Shown here piece by piece: positions 35,370 to 44,442 of a stretch of DNA of 64,000 nucleotides. The DNA is from UBA4744 sp963707435. Lineage in GTDB: Bacteria > Actinomycetota > Acidimicrobiia > Spongiisociales > UBA4744. Where the stretch lies: assembly GCA_963707435.1 (NCBI GenBank), contig CAVPPF010000004.1, forward strand, positions 248,001-312,000. The letters run 5' to 3'. Each line of letters starts with the position of its first letter. The first letter of the stretch is position 1. Below the pieces are notes generated by a model. That model ran no database searches, was not told the DNA's origin, and worked only from the letters and a program-made list of their open reading frames with translations. A program made the translations under genes and the position numbers.

Positions 35370-36647
35370 ATGCCCGCCACGATCGTCCTCGGCGCCCAAT
35401 GGGGCGACGAAGGAAAAGGAAAGGTCACCGACGTTTTCGCCGAACGGGCCGACCTGGTGGTTCGCTACCAGGGCGGCAACAATGCCGGACACACCATCGT
35501 CATCGGGCCGGAACGTTTCGCCCTGTCGTTGATCCCCAGCGGGGTCATGTACCCGAACTGCACGCCGGTGATTGCCTCCGGATGCGTCGTGGACCCGAAG
35601 GTGCTGCTCGATGAAATCGCCATGCTCACCGAGCGCGGCGTCGACCCGTCCCGGTTGCGGATCTCCTCGAACGCCCATTTGATCATGCCTTACCACCGCA
35701 AACTCGATGCGGTGATGGAACGGTATCTGGGCCGCCAGATGATCGGTACGACCAAGAAGGGCATCGGCCCGGCCTACACCGACAAGTACTCCCGGCAGGG
35801 GATCCGAATCCAGGATCTCTTCGACCCGAAGATCTTCCGAGACAAGCTTGCTGTGACCCTGGCCGACAAGAACAAACTCCTGACCCGGGTCTACAACCAG
35901 TTGCCGATGGACGCCGAGCGGATTGCCACCGAGTACCTCGCCTATGCAGAGGTACTCCTCCCCTTCGTGACCGACACGTCGCTGCTCATCTGGCAGTCGA
36001 TCGAAGCCGATCAAGAAGTCCTGTTCGAGGGCGCTCAGGGGACGCTGCTCGACATCGACCATGGCACCTATCCCTTTGTCACCTCATCGAGTCCCACCGC
36101 TGGAGGTGCGCTGACCGGATCAGGAGTCGGGCCGAAAGCTATCGATCGAGTCGTCGGCGTAGCCAAGGCCTACATCTCGCGGGTCGGCACCGGGCCCTTT
36201 CCAACAGAGTTGTCCGATGAGGTCGGTGAGACCATGGTCACCGTCGGAGGAGAGTTCGGCACGGTGACCGGGCGGCGGCGACGCTGTGGCTGGCTGGATC
36301 TCGTCGCTCTCCGCTACTCGGCCCGGATCAACAGCCTCACCGACATCTTCCTCACCAAGCTCGACATCCTCTCCGAATTCGACACGCTGGAGGTTGCCGT
36401 GGCATACAGCTCGCTCGGCGAGACGTACACCGAACTGCCCCGGCAGCAGCGGGTTCTCTACAACTGCGCTCCCGTTTACGAGGAGCTTCCGGGCTGGAAA
36501 ACGGACATCACCGGCGTGCGCAAGTTCTCGGAGCTTCCCAACGAGGCCCAGCAGTACATCGAGTTCATCGAGGAACGCACCGGAGTTCCCATCAGCTGGG
36601 TCTCGGTCGGGCCGGAACGCAAACAAGTCCTCACCCGGTCGTCATGA
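35370..36647 (+). CDS. purA: Adenylosuccinate synthetase
   Basis: Joins IMP and aspartate with GTP on the way to AMP. The 425-residue protein shows the N-terminal GAQWGDEGKGK loop, RYQGGNNAGHT, GTTKKGIGPAYTDK, FEGAQGTLLDIDHGTYPFVTSS and RRRCGWLDLVALRY. ATG 35370 has AAGGAG seven bases before it; the frame upstream to 35244 does not belong to the protein. Its stop overlaps the purD start by 4 bases. Confidence 0.97.
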   Translation: MPATIVLGAQWGDEGKGKVTDVFAERADLVVRYQGGNNAGHTIVIGPERFALSLIPSGVMYPNCTPVIASGCVVDPKVLLDEIAMLTERGVDPSRLRISSNAHLIMPYHRKLDAVMERYLGRQMIGTTKKGIGPAYTDKYSRQGIRIQDLFDPKIFRDKLAVTLADKNKLLTRVYNQLPMDAERIATEYLAYAEVLLPFVTDTSLLIWQSIEADQEVLFEGAQGTLLDIDHGTYPFVTSSSPTAGGALTGSGVGPKAIDRVVGVAKAYISRVGTGPFPTELSDEVGETMVTVGGEFGTVTGRRRRCGWLDLVALRYSARINSLTDIFLTKLDILSEFDTLEVAVAYSSLGETYTELPRQQRVLYNCAPVYEELPGWKTDITGVRKFSELPNEAQQYIEFIEERTGVPISWVSVGPERKQVLTRSS

Positions 36648-37915
36648 ACGTCCTCCTGCTTGGAGGCGGGGGGCGCGAACATGCCATCGGCTGGAAACTG
36701 GTCCGGAGCGACCTTCTCACGAGCCTGACCTCGCTCCCCGGCAACCCCGGTCTGGCCGAACTCGGTGCGGTGGTCGACGGGATCTCGCCGACCGATGCCG
36801 GCGCGGTGGCGGCGTTCGCCGGCCAACAGGACATCGACCTGGTCGTGGTTGGACCGGAAGCACCGCTGGCCGCCGGAGTCGTCGATGCGCTCACCAGGCG
36901 AGGAGTCAGATCGTTCGGCCCCACCCGGGCCGCAGCCCGGCTGGAATCTTCGAAATCGTTCGCCAAGTCGATCATGGAACAAGCGGGAGTCCCCACAGCC
37001 CGGGCTGAGACCTTCACCGATCGGGTGCCGGCCCTCGAGTACCTGCAGCAGCAGCCGGGACCTTTCGTGGTGAAAGCCGACGGCCTGGCAGCCGGCAAGG
37101 GGGTCCTCGTCACCAGCGATCTGGACGAGGCCGGTGCCTGGGTCGACCGCTGCCTTGAAGGGGCTTTCGGCGAGGCCGGGCGCACCATCGTCATCGAGGA
37201 CTATCTCGCCGGGCCGGAAGTCAGCGTCTTCGCGGTATGCGATGGTCGGGAGGCCGTTCCGCTGCAGCCGGCTCGTGACTACAAACGCCTGCGAGACAAC
37301 GACCAGGGACCGAACACCGGTGGCATGGGGTGCTACTCGCCGGTCGGCGATCTTCCCGCCGGGTTGGTCGACTGGACGGTCGACCACGTCATGAGACCCG
37401 TGCTGCGGCACATGGAATCGGCAGGAAATCCCTACCAGGGTTTCCTCTATGCCGGCCTCGTCCTCACCGAGCAGGGTCCCCGGGTGCTCGAGTTCAACTG
37501 CCGCCTGGGGGACCCCGAAACGCAGGTGGTTCTTCCCCTGCTCGACACGGATCTCCTCGAGGTGATCCTGGCCTGTCTCGACGGGAAGGCGGCCGGCCTG
37601 GAACTCACCTGGTCGAACAAGGCGGCCGTGGATGTGGTGCTGGCCGCCTACGGCTACCCGGAGAGCCCCCGCCCGGGCGATCCGATCAGGGGCGTCGCAA
37701 CCGCGGCGGCGATGGAAGGGGTCACCGTCTTCCAGGCGGGCACCACCCGTCAGGTGGGAACCCTGAAGACGAGCGGAGGTCGCGTCGTCAACGTCGTCGG
37801 GACCGCCGACTCCCTGGCCGAAGCTCGCCACCTGGCTTACGCCGCTGCTGAGGCCATCAGATTCGACGGAAAGCAGTATCGATCGGACATCGCCGGATTA
37901 GCGAAAGGTACGTGA
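36644..37915 (+). CDS. purD: Phosphoribosylamine-glycine ligase
   Basis: Second step of purine synthesis, making GAR from phosphoribosylamine and glycine. The 423-residue ATP-grasp protein begins MNVLLLGGGGREHAI and carries DLVVVGPEAPL, FVVKADGLAAGKGV, the purD signature RDYKRLRDNDQGPNTGGMG and LEFNCRLGDPETQ. Coupled to purA by ATGA. Confidence 0.96.
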   Translation: MNVLLLGGGGREHAIGWKLVRSDLLTSLTSLPGNPGLAELGAVVDGISPTDAGAVAAFAGQQDIDLVVVGPEAPLAAGVVDALTRRGVRSFGPTRAAARLESSKSFAKSIMEQAGVPTARAETFTDRVPALEYLQQQPGPFVVKADGLAAGKGVLVTSDLDEAGAWVDRCLEGAFGEAGRTIVIEDYLAGPEVSVFAVCDGREAVPLQPARDYKRLRDNDQGPNTGGMGCYSPVGDLPAGLVDWTVDHVMRPVLRHMESAGNPYQGFLYAGLVLTEQGPRVLEFNCRLGDPETQVVLPLLDTDLLEVILACLDGKAAGLELTWSNKAAVDVVLAAYGYPESPRPGDPIRGVATAAAMEGVTVFQAGTTRQVGTLKTSGGRVVNVVGTADSLAEARHLAYAAAEAIRFDGKQYRSDIAGLAKGT

Positions 37916-38373
37916 TGAGCAAGGTCGCGATAGTGATGGGATCTGCCAAGGATCAGCCCAAAATGCAGGCGGCAGCCGATACCCTGGCCCGGTTCGGTGT
38001 CGAGTACGACCTGCGGGTCCTCTCCGCGCACAAGACTCCGGATGCGGCCTTCGAGTTCGCAGCTACGGCCGCCGATCACGGATTCTCGGTCATCATCGCC
38101 GGTGCGGGAAAGGCCGCCCACCTGGCGGGGGTCATGGCCGCCAAATCACTCCTTCCGGTCATCGGGGTGCCGCTCAGCGCCTCGTTGCAGGGCTTCGACG
38201 CGTTGCTGGCCACGGTGCAGATGCCGACCGGAATTCCGGTAGCAACGGTGGCCGTCGACGGTTCGGCCAACGCCGCCCTGCTGGCCGTCGCCATCCTGGC
38301 CCTGCAAGACGCGGGGCTGGCGAGGCGGTTGGCGGAGTTTCGAGCAGAGCTGGCCGAGCAGACCCTCGGCTGA
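37915..38373 (+). CDS. purE: N5-carboxyaminoimidazole ribonucleotide mutase
   Basis: Class I PurE of 152 residues, moving the carboxyl group of N5-CAIR to give CAIR. It shows IVMGSAKDQPKM, VLSAHKTPD and PLSASLQGFDALLATVQMPTGIPVATVAV. Class I enzymes need PurK, which is not in this window. ATG 37915 overlaps the purD stop (TGATG) and lies six bases after AAAGG; the GTG three bases earlier is less well placed. Confidence 0.95.
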   Translation: MSKVAIVMGSAKDQPKMQAAADTLARFGVEYDLRVLSAHKTPDAAFEFAATAADHGFSVIIAGAGKAAHLAGVMAAKSLLPVIGVPLSASLQGFDALLATVQMPTGIPVATVAVDGSANAALLAVAILALQDAGLARRLAEFRAELAEQTLG

Positions 38374-38406
38374 AGACCGGCCGTTCGCCGGTTCCCGGAA
38401 CGGGAG

Positions 38407-38425
38407 ATCTCACTTTCTGTGAGAT
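38407..38425 (+). terminator. Hairpin downstream of purE
   Basis: ATCTCAC-TTTCT-GTGAGAT, followed by TCTGTCAT. Probable end of the purADE transcript; a TCCCG-GAA-CGGGA element lies just before it. Confidence 0.5.
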
Positions 38426-38486
38426 TCTGTCATCCAGGCCGAACGGGCGAACCGTAGAGGGGGCAAGCTACACGGGAGAAACCCTC

Positions 38487-39140
38487 ATGCGACGCACGAT
38501 CGCAACTTTGCTGAGCGCTTCACTGCTGGTCGGAGTCATGGCTCTGCCCGCGGCAGCCGTTCCTTCAACCCTGGCCGAGCAAATCCTGGCCGACGCCGAT
38601 GGAGAATTCGACCGCAACCGGTACGACTTCGACATCATCGGCGAAGTCGTCAAGGCCATCCTCGACCCCAGCAACGAAGTCACCTCTCAACTCGGAGCAG
38701 CCGCGCAGGTCGTGGACGGCGGGATTACGGCCTTCCTCCCCAACGACCGGGCTTTCCAACTGCTCGCCTGGGACCTCACGGGCAAGTGGATTCGTGACGA
38801 GTCCAACATCATCCCCGCCATCTTGAGCGTGGTGGATCTTCAGACCGTCAATACCATCGTCGAATACCACGTAATTGCAGGCGCGACAATCGACTCCGCA
38901 GCGGCGCTTCAGGCTGACGGCGTATCGCTGACCTCGGTGATGGGTGCATCGTTCACGGTCGACGTGCTCAACCAGAAGCGGGCACTCGTTCGGCTCATCG
39001 ACAATGACCGCAACGATTGGGACCCGTTCCTGGTGCGCAGCAAGCTCGACAACGTCGCCAGCAACGGAATCTGGCACGGAATCAGCCAGGTGCTCCGTCC
39101 GATCGATGTCGGCACCAAGTGGGAGTGGCGAGTCCGTTAA
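38487..39140 (+). CDS. Secreted fasciclin (FAS1) domain protein
   Basis: An exported protein of 217 residues with a cleavable signal peptide (about 1-25, ending ALPAAA) and one FAS1 domain: VVDGGITAFLPNDRAFQLLAWDLTG (H1 box region), TVNTIVEYHVIAGATID, and VASNGIWHGISQVLRPI (H2 region). FAS1 domains mediate adhesion outside the cell. GGGAGAAA precedes the ATG. Monocistronic, with a terminator after it. Confidence 0.88.
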   Translation: MRRTIATLLSASLLVGVMALPAAAVPSTLAEQILADADGEFDRNRYDFDIIGEVVKAILDPSNEVTSQLGAAAQVVDGGITAFLPNDRAFQLLAWDLTGKWIRDESNIIPAILSVVDLQTVNTIVEYHVIAGATIDSAAALQADGVSLTSVMGASFTVDVLNQKRALVRLIDNDRNDWDPFLVRSKLDNVASNGIWHGISQVLRPIDVGTKWEWRVR

Positions 39141-39164
39141 CCCACAGACGGACCCACCCTCGGC

Positions 39165-39192
39165 AACCCCCCGGTCTTCCCCCCGGGGGGTT
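39165..39192 (+). terminator. Terminator after fasciclin gene
   Basis: Perfect 10-bp arms AACCCCCCGG/CCGGGGGGTT with an 8-base loop, followed by CATTCCTT. Confidence 0.75.
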
Positions 39193-39226
39193 CATTCCTT
39201 GGCAAACCTACGCCGCAGCCCTCGTT

Positions 39227-39254
39227 CTGGCAGCTGGAAACTGGAAACTGGTAA
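39227..39254 (+). repeat. Heptamer tandem repeat overlapping purB promoter
   Basis: Four 7-bp units in register: CTGGCAG, CTGGAAA, CTGGAAA, CTGGTAA. The last unit supplies the first half of the TAACTT -10 box of purB. Confidence 0.75.
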
Positions 39255-39257
39255 CTT
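39252..39257 (+). promoter_or_regulatory. -10 box of purB, leaderless type
   Basis: TAACTT followed by seven bases and the ATG at 39265, without a ribosome site. Confidence 0.45.
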
Positions 39258-39264
39258 CCTCCCC

Positions 39265-40572
39265 ATGATCCCCCGTTACACCCTGCCCGACATGGCGGCG
39301 ATCTGGTCGGATGCACGCAAGCTGGAGGTTTGGCAAGAAGTCGAAGCTCTCGTCGTTGAAGGATGGAGTGAACTCGGGGTGGCACCGCCGGAAGTGGCCG
39401 CTGCGGTCCGGAATGCCGATCCCGTCGATCCGGTGGCGTGGAAAGCGCGTGAGGAAATCACCAACCACGACCTCGCGGCGTTCGTCGATCTCCTCGCCGA
39501 GAACACGGTCACCGGCGGTGAGTGGGTCCATTACGGGCTCACCTCGTCGGATGTCCTGGATACCGCCCAGGGAGTGCTGCTCAAGGAAGCCGCGGACCTC
39601 CTGCTGGCCGGAATCGAAGACCTCTTCTCGGTCGTCAAAGCCCGGGCAATGGAGTATCGCGACACGCCGATGTTGGGACGTACCCACGGCATTTGGGCGG
39701 AACCAACGACGTTCGGCTTGAAGCTGGCCACCTGGGCTTTCGAGCTGGCCCGGGATCATGAACGGCTTGCGCGGGCCCGCCGGGCCGTAGCCGTCGGCAA
39801 GATCAGCGGCGCGGTAGGGACCTACGCCCATACCCCTCCCCGCCTCGAGCGGTATGTCTGCGAGCACCTCGGGCTGCGGATCGAACCGGCTTCCTCCCAG
39901 GTGACCCACCGCGACCGGCACGCCGAATTCCTCCAGGCCGTGGCGTTGACGGGTGCTTCGATCGAACGATTTGCTACCGAGATCCGCCACCTGCAGCGGT
40001 CGGAGGTGAGGGAAGCCCGCGAAGCGTTCCGGCCCGGCCAAAAGGGATCGTCGGCCATGCCGCATAAGCGCAACCCGATCCTCTCGGAGCGCATGACCGG
40101 GATGGCACGCCTCCTCCGGGGCTACGCGCAGGTGGGTCTCGAGAACGTTGCCCTCTGGCACGAGCGCGACATCAGCCATTCCTCAGCCGAGCGAGTGATC
40201 CTCCCGGACGCCTGCCACGTACTGCACTACATGCTGGTCAAGTTCGCCGGCCTGGTCGAGAGCCTGGAGGTCGACGAGGACCGGATGCTGGCCAATCTCG
40301 AAGCAACCCGTGGCCTCGTGTTCAGCCAGGCCGTGCTGCTGGCTCTCGTCGAGCATGGTCTGAGCCGCGATGCTGCATACCGGATCGTTCAGCGCAACGC
40401 ACTGGCCGCCTGGGACGGCACCGGGCAGCTGCAGGAACTGCTGCAGGACGACCCGGAGGTCGATCTGCCGCCCGAACGGCTGGCAGCGTGCTTCTCGATC
40501 GGGAGGTTCCTGGCCAACTCGGCCATTGTGTTTGAGAGACTCGAATCCCTGGAGATCCGACGCGACGTTTAG
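39265..40572 (+). CDS. purB: Adenylosuccinate lyase
   Basis: Acts twice in purine synthesis, splitting SAICAR and adenylosuccinate. The 435-residue protein begins IPRYTLPDMAAIW and has WVHYGLTSSDVLDTA, GRTHGIWAEPTTFG with the catalytic His, and the flexible-loop signature GSSAMPHKRNP. Only the ATG at 39265 gives the conserved N-terminus; the open frame upstream crosses the fasciclin gene. Its stop overlaps the convergent membrane-protein gene by 4 bases. Confidence 0.97.
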   Translation: MIPRYTLPDMAAIWSDARKLEVWQEVEALVVEGWSELGVAPPEVAAAVRNADPVDPVAWKAREEITNHDLAAFVDLLAENTVTGGEWVHYGLTSSDVLDTAQGVLLKEAADLLLAGIEDLFSVVKARAMEYRDTPMLGRTHGIWAEPTTFGLKLATWAFELARDHERLARARRAVAVGKISGAVGTYAHTPPRLERYVCEHLGLRIEPASSQVTHRDRHAEFLQAVALTGASIERFATEIRHLQRSEVREAREAFRPGQKGSSAMPHKRNPILSERMTGMARLLRGYAQVGLENVALWHERDISHSSAERVILPDACHVLHYMLVKFAGLVESLEVDEDRMLANLEATRGLVFSQAVLLALVEHGLSRDAAYRIVQRNALAAWDGTGQLQELLQDDPEVDLPPERLAACFSIGRFLANSAIVFERLESLEIRRDV

Positions 40573-41072
40573 GTCCGGCGAGCTCGCTTTCGCCGTCGGT
40601 CCACCTCGGCCTGGTCAAACGTCAACGATGTGGCCGGCACCGCCAGCAGGACGACCACCAGCGCGCAAACCACCCCGACCAGGATCCCCACGGGTGCGTT
40701 CTCCGCGGGCGGATCGGCCATCTGCCCGCTGACACCGAGCGGGATCATGACGATGGCGAAGGCAGCAAAGACCCCGAGAGCGGCTTCGCGGTATCCCTGC
40801 CGCCTGGCGGCCACACCCAGCAGGGCGATGATCGCCACCAGCGCGAGGAGCAGGATGACGATGCCGGAGATCGTCGCCATCACACCCATGTCGCGCAAGC
40901 CGCGCGGTATTCCAAGCTGAACGGCCGCGCTCGTCGTGGACTCGTCAATGCGGGTGGGATCGAGCCCGTCGATGACGAGGTGCAGGCCTGCCAGGCCGAA
41001 CGCGATCGACAACGATCCTCCCAGGAAGACCGCAGCGGCCGTGGTGCCATAACGACGAAGCCAGGCGCCCAT
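40569..41072 (-). CDS. Four-helix integral membrane protein, unknown
   Basis: A 167-residue hydrophobic protein with four predicted helices (about 10-30, 60-85, 93-113 and 126-148) and a basic C-terminal tail (VDRRRKRARR). No family recognised. The ATG at 41072 is chosen because a TAGCTT -10 box sits seven bases upstream; the frame extends to 41177 but the extra residues are not membrane-like. Confidence 0.65.
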   Translation of the reverse strand: MGAWLRRYGTTAAAVFLGGSLSIAFGLAGLHLVIDGLDPTRIDESTTSAAVQLGIPRGLRDMGVMATISGIVILLLALVAIIALLGVAARRQGYREAALGVFAAFAIVMIPLGVSGQMADPPAENAPVGILVGVVCALVVVLLAVPATSLTFDQAEVDRRRKRARRT

Positions 41073-41079
41073 GACAACA

Positions 41080-41085
41080 AAGCTA
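41080..41085 (-). promoter_or_regulatory. -10 box of membrane-protein gene, leaderless type
   Basis: TAGCTT on the minus strand, seven bases before the ATG at 41072. Confidence 0.4.
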
Positions 41086-41116
41086 TCAGCAGACCACCCG
41101 ACCGCTTGTTTCTGGA

Positions 41117-42163
41117 TCAGACCGCCTCGGGCCGTTCCGGATCGAGATCCTGATGGGCGCCGGTTCGCAGATGACACGATGCCAGGTGCCCTTCGTCGCC
41201 GGCGACGGGGAGGAGGGCCGGTTCCAGCCCGTCGCAGATGCCTGCCTGAGCAATCTGACAGCGGGGATGAAAACTGCAGCCCGGCGGGGGATTGATCGGA
41301 TTAGGGATTTCGCCCGATGGCAGAGGTTCGAAACGACGATGGGTCGGATCGGGAACGGGGACCGCCTTGAGCAAGGCCCTGGTGTACGGATGCCGGGGGT
41401 TCTCGTACACCTGCTTGAGCGTGCCCACTTCGACAATGCGGCCCAGGTACATGATCGCGATCCGGTCGCACACGTACTTCGCCGTGGCCAGGTCGTGCGT
41501 GATGAACAGGTAGGTGAGATTGAAATCCTCTTTGATCTGCATCATCAGGTCGAGCAAAAGCGCTCGCACGGATACGTCCGCCATGGCGATGGGCTCGTCG
41601 GCCACAATCAGCTCGGGCCTCGTGATCAAACCACGGGCAAACACAATCCGTTGCCGTTGTCCCCCGCTGATCTGGTGCGGGTATTTGTCGTAGAAGAACT
41701 CGGGCGGCGTCATGCCCACCTCGCCGAGGATCTCGAGCACCCGTTCGCGCCGGAGGTCCGCGGTCAGCTCGGGCATGTGGATCTGAGCCGGGTGCTCGAG
41801 AGCTTGACCGATGGTCATCCGCGGGTTGAGCGACGCAAGCGGGTCCTGATACACAACCTGCATCTTGCTACGAGCCTTGCGAAGCTCTTCTGCGGTCAGG
41901 GTACCCAGATCGACACCATCCACTTCGACCGTTCCCTCGGTCGGCTCCAGCAGTCGGAGGACGAGCTTCCCGACGGTTGATTTTCCCGATCCACTCTCCC
42001 CGGCCAGACCGAACACCTCGCCGCGCCGAATATCAAAACTGATCCCGTCGACGGCGCGAACGTTCTGAACGTGACCACGGGACAGCAGGTTGGCGAGGAA
42101 ACCTCGCTGTACCGGGAACCACTTCTTGACGTTCTCGACACGAACCAGAACCTGATCGCTCAT
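41117..42163 (-). CDS. oppF: Peptide ABC importer ATPase, OppF type
   Basis: ATPase of 348 residues: GESGSGKST, VYQDPLASLNPRMTI, ISGGQRQRIVFARGL, VADEPIAMADVS and FITHDLATAKYV. The C-terminal GCSFHPRCQIAQAGICD is the cysteine-bearing oligopeptide-transporter tail. The Walker B region reads DEPIAMAD rather than DEPTSALD, a variant seen in some OppF proteins. Start overlaps oppD by 4 bases. Last gene of an oppABCDF operon. Confidence 0.92.
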   Translation of the reverse strand: MSDQVLVRVENVKKWFPVQRGFLANLLSRGHVQNVRAVDGISFDIRRGEVFGLAGESGSGKSTVGKLVLRLLEPTEGTVEVDGVDLGTLTAEELRKARSKMQVVYQDPLASLNPRMTIGQALEHPAQIHMPELTADLRRERVLEILGEVGMTPPEFFYDKYPHQISGGQRQRIVFARGLITRPELIVADEPIAMADVSVRALLLDLMMQIKEDFNLTYLFITHDLATAKYVCDRIAIMYLGRIVEVGTLKQVYENPRHPYTRALLKAVPVPDPTHRRFEPLPSGEIPNPINPPPGCSFHPRCQIAQAGICDGLEPALLPVAGDEGHLASCHLRTGAHQDLDPERPEAV

Positions 42164-43152
42164 TGAATGGCACCCCCGAGCGATGGTTGCTCCTGATACA
42201 ACCAGCATGCTGCGAAGTGGTCACCGGTCACCGGCTCGAAACCAGGTTCGAACCGCGGACACACATCCATCGCTTCCGGGCAGCGCGGGTGGAAGGAACA
42301 GCCCGACGGAGGGTGAAGCAGATTCGGAGGCGACCCCTCCATCTTGAAGAGTTCGGCACCGTCCAGGTCGATGTTTGGAACCGACTTGAGCAGGCCTTTC
42401 GTATACGGGTGTTGTGGATCGGCAAAGACCTCAAAGACGTCTCCCAGCTCAACCAGGCGGCCTGCGTACATCACGGCCACCCGATCGGCCACCTCGGCCA
42501 CGACACCAATGTTGTGCGTGATGAGCAGGATCGTGAGATCGAACTCGTCGCGAAGCTCCCGGAGCAGATCGAGGAACTTGGCTTCGACGATGACATCGAG
42601 TGAGGTCGTCGGCTCATCAGCGATCACCAGACCGGCCCGCAATGCCAGCGCCAGCGAGATCATGACACGTTGGCGCATCCCGCCCGACAATTGATGGGGG
42701 TAGTCGTCGAGACGCTCGTGACGGATACCCAGTTTCTCGACCAATGTGGCGGCACGTTCGCGAGCCGCGATGTCGGATACCTTGGGTTCGTGAGTCTGAA
42801 TGGTCTCCGTGAGGTGTTCGATCACTCGCTGAACCGGGTTGAGCGATGTCATGGGGTCCTGGAATACCATGCCGATCCGGCCCCCGCGAACGTCTCGCAT
42901 TTCCTTTTCGGATATCTTCATGAGGTCGCGCCCCTCGAACCACAACTCTCCGCCGGCTAGTTGCCCCGGAGGAGTGATCAGCCTCATGATCGCTTTGCCC
43001 AGGGTGGATTTGCCGCAGCCGGATTCACCCACCAAGCCGAGGATCTCACCCTTGCGAATGTCCAGGGACACATGATCGACGGCCCTCACCGCACCGACCC
43101 TCGTGTTGTAGTCCACGCTCAGGTCACGAATCGAATACAGGACGTCGTCCAT
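42160..43152 (-). CDS. oppD: Peptide ABC importer ATPase, OppD type
   Basis: ATPase of 330 residues with GESGCGKST, MVFQDPMTSLNPVQ, LSGGMRQRVMISLAL, IADEPTTSLDVI, LITHNIGVVAE and the tail GCSFHPRCPEAMDVCPR. Two adjacent ATGs exist at the start; the one at 43152 has GGGAG five bases upstream. Coupled to oppC by a one-base overlap. Confidence 0.93.
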   Translation of the reverse strand: MDDVLYSIRDLSVDYNTRVGAVRAVDHVSLDIRKGEILGLVGESGCGKSTLGKAIMRLITPPGQLAGGELWFEGRDLMKISEKEMRDVRGGRIGMVFQDPMTSLNPVQRVIEHLTETIQTHEPKVSDIAARERAATLVEKLGIRHERLDDYPHQLSGGMRQRVMISLALALRAGLVIADEPTTSLDVIVEAKFLDLLRELRDEFDLTILLITHNIGVVAEVADRVAVMYAGRLVELGDVFEVFADPQHPYTKGLLKSVPNIDLDGAELFKMEGSPPNLLHPPSGCSFHPRCPEAMDVCPRFEPGFEPVTGDHFAACWLYQEQPSLGGAIQ

Positions 43153-44426
43153 CATCGCTCCCGCAATTTCGGGTTGAAGATCTCCATGAGCCCTTCTCCC
43201 ATCATCGTGAAAGCCAGCACGATCATCATGATGGCCAGGCCCGGGAAGGTGATCAGCCACCATGCGGCCTGGATGAACTCCTGACCCCGCGCCACATCGA
43301 TTCCCCAGTCGGCAGTATTGGGCGGCAATCCCAGACCCAGGAAGGCCAAGCCCGCCCCGGTGAGAATGGCGTCGGCCACGTTCACCGAGAAGATGATCGC
43401 CACAGACGGAATCACGTTCGGGTAGATGTAGCGGCGCAAGACCTCCCGGCCGCGTGCACCGAGCGACCGGGCTGCCTCGACGTACAACTCTTCTTTGACC
43501 GAAAGCGTTTGCCCGCGCACGATCCGGTAGTAGGTCGGGACGTACAGAACAGCGATCGCCACGATGACGTTGAAAACGCTCGGACCGAGAACCGCCGTGA
43601 TCGCAATGGCGAGGATCAATCCCGGGAACGCATAGAGACTGTCCATCACCACGGTGAGCAGACGATCGATCTTTCCTCCCGTGTAACCGGCGAACAGGCC
43701 CAGAGGCACTCCGATCACGAGAGCAAAGATCGAGGCGCTGAAGCCGATGATCAGGGCTATGCGCGTTCCCCAGATGAGGCGGCTGAGAACGTCCTGCCCG
43801 ATCTGGTTGGTGCCGAGAAGAAATCCCCCCTGCGAGGCAGCTTCGCCCGTAACGGTGTTGCCGGACTCGAGGGTCGGGAACTGATCCTTCAATGCCTCGT
43901 ATTCCGAGGACTGCACGACGGCAGCGAGCACGTCACCGTCCGCCACCGCCTGAAGGGTCTCGTCCAGAGTATCGAACCGGACGATGTTCGGCCGCAGGCG
44001 TAGCGCGGTTTCTTCATCCCGCAAGCGATCGTCGATGAGCGCCGCCTGCTGCCGAAGCGCCTCGGCCGTCGGAACTCCCCGTACCACCCCGATGGGCGGT
44101 CGGCCGCTCTCCTGGGCCATGTCCTCGACATCCACGATGCCCGATCCGGCCAGCGAGATCAGGATCGGAACGTCGGGAGTGGCACCGGGCGCAAGAAAGC
44201 GGGGTCCGACCCGTTCGTCCGCACCATACGGTGCGAAAACTCCGGGAAAGAGACCGAGGATGATGAAGATCAGCACCATGAAGCTCGAAATCGATACGAA
44301 CCACCAATCGGCCCCGTACCAGCGACGGGCCCGCAGGATCCGGCGCACAAAGCCGACCTTCTCGAGGGCGTACTGCCAGTCCTCCGGAGGGTCGAACTCG
44401 GATCCAGGCTTCTCGGTCAGCGCCAT
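43152..44426 (-). CDS. oppC: Peptide ABC permease OppC with outer-domain insertion
   Basis: Permease of 424 residues (usual about 300). After a helix at about 44-63, the first outer loop carries an extra segment of roughly 115 residues (about 82-200) between GPRFLAPGA and GGFLLGTNQIGQDVLSRLIWG. Its text (PIGVVRGVPTAEALR, then VRFDTLDETLQAVADGDVLAAVV) resembles part of a family-3 solute-binding fold. The core then shows the EAA loop (VEAARSLGARGREVLRRYIYPN). The partner permease is OppB upstream. Confidence 0.92.
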   Translation of the reverse strand: MALTEKPGSEFDPPEDWQYALEKVGFVRRILRARRWYGADWWFVSISSFMVLIFIILGLFPGVFAPYGADERVGPRFLAPGATPDVPILISLAGSGIVDVEDMAQESGRPPIGVVRGVPTAEALRQQAALIDDRLRDEETALRLRPNIVRFDTLDETLQAVADGDVLAAVVQSSEYEALKDQFPTLESGNTVTGEAASQGGFLLGTNQIGQDVLSRLIWGTRIALIIGFSASIFALVIGVPLGLFAGYTGGKIDRLLTVVMDSLYAFPGLILAIAITAVLGPSVFNVIVAIAVLYVPTYYRIVRGQTLSVKEELYVEAARSLGARGREVLRRYIYPNVIPSVAIIFSVNVADAILTGAGLAFLGLGLPPNTADWGIDVARGQEFIQAAWWLITFPGLAIMMIVLAFTMMGEGLMEIFNPKLRER

Positions 44427-44442
44427 GTGGTGCTCATCTCTC

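Noticed and set aside
36476..37831. 451-codon antisense frame over purD
   Set aside because: Shadow frame of a well-conserved gene.
38374..38486. Purine riboswitch before the fasciclin gene
   Set aside because: Only simple hairpins are seen; the conserved purine aptamer core is not present, and the next gene is not purine-related.
39227..39254. CRISPR array
   Set aside because: Units are only 7 bases, without spacers, and there are no cas genes.
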